Positions 60,001 through 64,000 of a stretch of DNA of 64,000 nucleotides are shown in pieces. Below the pieces are notes generated by a model. That model was not told the DNA's origin. It worked only from the letters and a program-made list of their open reading frames with translations, and searched no databases. Within the stretch, counting starts at the first letter, position 1. Each line of letters starts with the position of its first letter. A program made the translations under genes and the position numbers. Source of the DNA: Synanceia verrucosa (Eukaryota > Chordata > Actinopteri > Perciformes > Synanceiidae); NCBI GenBank assembly GCA_029721515.1, contig CM056551.1:24724437-24788436 (forward strand), read 5' to 3'.

Positions 60001-63000
60001 AAGGCAGAACTGACTGCAGGGGGAATATGAATGAAAGGCTTGTACATCGCAGAGACATGGAGGGAGAAGTGGGGCAGAGGAAGGCACGGGGCGCTCCCAT
60101 TGGTGCATTTCTCTGCAGACCACTCTCTTCCAGGATGTCCTTTGGACGGAACAGATGTTTGGATGAAACAAGCCATCACAGTTCAGGTTGGCCCAAGTTC
60201 AGTTGGGTCCATGAATGGTGCCTTTCAAAGCTCTGTAGAACCACATGGTGCCCGGGACCTCAGCCACAAAGCCTCACCAGACTTACTCAATAATGCAAAC
60301 ATAAAAGGAGCAAGTAGCTCTTTTATTATTTCCTAAAGAGGGATAAATTGTGTTGTAGTAATTAGATGGTATTTTATTTCTGCCACTGCATGAAATGTAT
60401 TCCCTGTAGCACTTTCAGCATGAAATAACCCAGCAGTGCATCCTTCAGATCTGCTGTCAATGATGACTCATTGAAAGCTCAGCTAGATAAAGAGAAAAAA
60501 ATATTTTCACAGCAATTACTCAAAGTTATTCCAACTTAATTACCTTTCACTTTTCAAAAGGGTATGGACTACTCCAGAGTTTCTTTAGTATCTTGTTAGA
60601 TCTTTCCACTTTTACCATGCAGGCTAATCAAGTGAAGATTACTGTTATCCTATTTTTCTTTGCAATTACAAAGACATAAGATATGATGAAATTGTTACGT
60701 TTGGCTTTTAGTTTAGTGTGAGCGTTGAAGTCAGCGCAAACAAAACTATCCCATTGCTCCATAGCCTCTTCACTCTGATAGGAAAGGCCAAGATATCCAA
60801 TTAATAAGGGAGGTTAAAGTTGACTTTCCACTGGCTGGTCCAATCACGGTAGGTGCCCTGGTTAATTTTGTGAACAAAGTCGTGGCAGGGGTGGGTGGCC
60901 ACTAAGGGAAAGTGAGGCAAAGGAGAATGGATGGATGAGAGGAAGCATGATAAGGACTGAGGGAAGGATTGCGGCCCCCTGACAGCTCAGCATGCATGGC
61001 AAATGAGGAAGCTGACTGAACAAAAACATTCGCTGAATCTCTAATGGGAACGATCAGACCAGTTCAGGAGAAAGCCCTGTGAACAAGACAAAAGTTTTGC
61101 GACAACTAGAGCTAGATAAGTCCACCGCAGGTTTTACTGCCTCGGTGGAATGAGTATTTATGCATAAAGTCTTCACATAAATGTCATTCTGCATTTCCAG
61201 TTTTGTCAAAATTCACAGTTCAGCCCCATGTTTGTGACACTGTCTGCACAGCATTTCATCTCGACTCAGTCCAGAGCAGCAGGACATGAAGGGAAAGGCT
61301 TTCTGATGTGACATGTGGCTCTTTCTATTCCAGAGCACCCACATGAGTATACGCAATCTAAAGCATCACTCACTTGACTCTACCCAGGAAGCCAGTGACT
61401 TTCCACTCTGCAAAGGAAATTTCTGAGCTTCTGAAAAAAAAACATTGACAGATGTTGCCAAAATATAGTACATAATACGCACCACACTGGGACTGAAAAC
61501 CAGTCTCAACTCTGACAAGCAGCCATGGACGATGCTCAAGCACAACCAGAGTTCCCAAATTCATATCCAGACACTGATGGCAGTTTTGCCTCAGCAAGCT
61601 GAGAAATATTCCCGTCTGCTGGCTTTCTCTCTCTCTCTCTTTCTCTTTCTCTCACACCCTGCATCCACCATCTCCGTCACATCTTTCACACTTTGGTTTA
61701 TGAATCCAAACTGACGGTAGGCAGACTTCTTTTCAAACTTTGAAAAAGAGTGACTCTGAATAGAACATGTAGCCCTTCGGCTCCTGGGGCTCCGAGACTC
61801 TGGAGCTTTCTCCAGAGTAGTGCATTTCAAAAGTGGAGAAAAGAAAACTATTCACAACAAAGAAGGTGGAGAAGAAACAAAATATATTTATTCCAAGAAT
61901 TCATGTAACGATAACCTTACAAAGCTCAGGTAATAAAGTTATTTATGCAAGTTGATGTATTTGCTTAATGAAAAGGAATCCTTCGCAGAACTTCAGCCAC
62001 ACATTACCAGAATTTCTCTGTTGTTTCATCATTTCCAGTGGAGATCTAACCTATCTTTATCAGCTCTTAAAGAAGGTTCTCTCAGCAGTATTATCTCGAT
62101 GCAATGTCATCATATCGTGCAGTGCCCTTATTCTGAATAAATGTTTTCATCTATCCTTGAAAAGCTCCCCCTATGGCTATATCATAATATTTCATTACTT
62201 CAGTGTAATTTTCACAGCGAAAAAAAAAAAAACTGAGCAAAGTGTGTAAGCTTAATTTGATGCAGCTATGGTCTTTTAGAGTTTGAAATTGGATTTCTCC
62301 TACCTTCAAAGTCTGGTAACACAATTAAGCTTAATTCTTTGACTTTAAATGTGATTTTGTTCTCATGTGTCTTTGTTCTGAATCTCTTTTCTTGGAAGTT
62401 AATTGCATTTTCAGCGGGTGTTGTTCAGCACCATAAAATGGGCATTTGTGACACCTAACTGTATCTCAACTTACAGGCTGCACTCTTGTCAAATACCTTA
62501 CTGCAAGTTGAAATTAATACCTGTAAATGTAATCTAGGTTACAGTAGATGTCTTTATATACTGGGAGATATTTTACTATGTTTTGTAACCAAATTGGTTT
62601 TGCGTTATCGGTCCATTTTTAATGCTTGAAATTTTCTTCGCTTTATTAATTTGCTTTCTTTATTGAGATCCCAAAAAGTCTCTTTAAGTTCAGGTGAATG
62701 GCCTGCTTTACAGAGTAAGAAAAGATGGTCGAATCAACTCCATGCACTCCATCACTCTATTTAACCTCACACTGTTTTTAATGAGTTACTCAAATAGAAA
62801 GTGTTTAATTTAGGTTCCATTTATTCATGGACACATAAATGTGAAAAAAAGATGTGTTCCATAAAAGCCGCAGTCACAACCTTAATGGCATTTAGGCAAT
62901 TACAGCCAGTAAAAGTGAGAGTTAAATATTTGTTAAACATGTCCTACTTATAGGAACTGCAGTTACACATTATCCTCCATAGTCAGGCTTGCAACAAATA

Positions 63001-64000
63001 CATGGATGAAAGTTTTTGCCCATCGTCTGGGAGTGAATACCTCTTAAATTCAGGGTGAGGATGGGGACAGTTGCAAGAGCAGAACAAGCAAAACAATGGT
63101 GAGTCTGTTGGGTTTAGTAAATACATATTATAGCGGTGTATCCAGCCAATCAGTGCCGTGCAAGCCCATGTGTGTCTGGAGACTCCTCAGCAGCCATCTG
63201 TGAGTGAAGCAGAGAGAATAAGCAACAGGGAGTTTGTTAAAGTCTAGAAATGCTGAATCAAATCTGCACTACCAGCTGCAAGGAGGTAAAAAGAAAGACG
63301 GGGTGACCTGGGAGCGAAATACATCAAGTAATAAGTAGAACAAGAAGACCTGCTTTTGTGATGGTGAGAAAATAATGCATAACTGTTAGTATGCCATGGT
63401 TTCTCAATGGAGGACAGACGCTTTTTGGACTTGCAAAAATAAGCTAAAATATTAACTCTTTTCCATCACCAGGCTATGCAGGTTTATAAATGTAGCAAGG
63501 ACTGAATAATCAAGAGAAAAATGCCAAAAAAAAAAAAAAATCAAAGTTGAAATTCTGCTTTTAGCAGCAGCTGTGCTCTTTTCTAAATAAAATGACTAAA
63601 TGATTGATTGAGTGACTGAGTGGGGAAAGACCGACTGGAGGAGAAATGGAGGGAGGAGGAAGGGAAGAAACAGACTGCTCTATCATCTCCACCCAGACAC
63701 CACTGGGATTTCGAGTGAGAGACAGTATAGAGCGGTGGAGAGACAAATCGCTTTTCTTGACCTTTGAGTGAATAGCCACATACAGTAATAATCCACGAGG
63801 AGGGAGTTGGCCATAATATTGGGGTTTTTCACTTTCGTTACAGAGAAGTACTCTTCCAACATACTGCTGAGGAAGATAAGGATGGACGGATGGAGGCCGG
63901 AGCGCTCCCCTGGAACTCTGCGCTTGACCATGTTTGCTGCCGTTTGATCACTCAGTCTTAGAGCTCTGGTGATTATGTGAGAATTCATTTATCACGCAGT
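57021..64000. other. Non-coding, no gene recognised
   Basis: The largest frames (141, 147 and 152 codons at 58553-58978, 58800-59243 and 59227-59685) overlap one another in several readings and show no domain, membrane pattern or splice support. A T/C-rich run is at 61.63-61.65 kb and an A run at 63.53 kb. Confidence 0.5.

Noticed and set aside
59922..60336. Several overlapping frames of 80-115 codons on both strands
   Set aside because: They coincide with a locally stop-poor, GC-richer patch. No frame stands out and none is recognised.

Overview
The window is vertebrate nuclear DNA, and almost certainly comes from a ray-finned (teleost) fish. It is AT-rich and has almost no long reading frames. 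It is dotted with dinucleotide and tetranucleotide microsatellites and carries typical fish transposon debris: tRNA-derived SINEs of the DANA-like kind with ATGG-repeat tails, hAT and Tc1 DNA transposon remnants, TTAA-flanked MITEs and LINE (L2/CR1-like) 3' tails. No prokaryotic features are present.

Only one protein-coding gene is clear: cox7c, for cytochrome c oxidase subunit 7C, on the plus strand at about 51.2-53.4 kb. It has two coding exons (51291-51365 and 52750-52866) that encode an intact 63-residue protein, plus a third exon that is entirely 3' UTR and ends in an AATAAA signal at 53381. Its promoter has a ZNF143/THAP11-like motif. Intron 1 carries a SINE fragment and a dense run of GCTAA/TTAGC words. 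In mammals COX7C lies in a gene-poor region, and the rest of this window also reads as a gene desert.

Layout: 1-2.5 kb is anonymous. 2.5-3.1 kb holds MITE copy A fused to a promoter-like stretch. A compound GATA tract lies at 5.0 kb. 7.1-9.7 kb is a transposon cluster (hAT-like end, MITE copies B and C, long AT arrays, and a 704-bp hAT element with an 8-bp target duplication that keeps only a BED zinc finger). A possible hAT end is at 11.6 kb, an internally deleted Tc1 element at 12.7-13.2 kb, a decayed hAT/BED element at 15.1-15.7 kb, a LINE tail at 17.4-17.7 kb and a fold-back repeat at 17.7-17.9 kb. A perfect 35-bp palindrome is at 20.4 kb and a SINE at 24.1 kb. 28.35-29.13 kb is a large inverted MITE pair with one SINE in each arm. 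34.65 kb is a long AT array. 38.3-38.7 kb is a common fish interspersed repeat. The only full-length MITE copy is at 40.3-40.7 kb and a second LINE tail is at 44.0 kb. cox7c is at 51-53 kb, and a T-rich repeat block is at 54.6-55.2 kb. Several AT-rich, homeodomain-site-like stretches (around 6.8, 41.6 and 56.6 kb) look like candidate conserved regulatory elements, but this cannot be proved from one sequence.

Most of the window is therefore non-coding. The supported content is one housekeeping gene of the respiratory chain and a layered record of transposon insertion, internal deletion and nested insertion.
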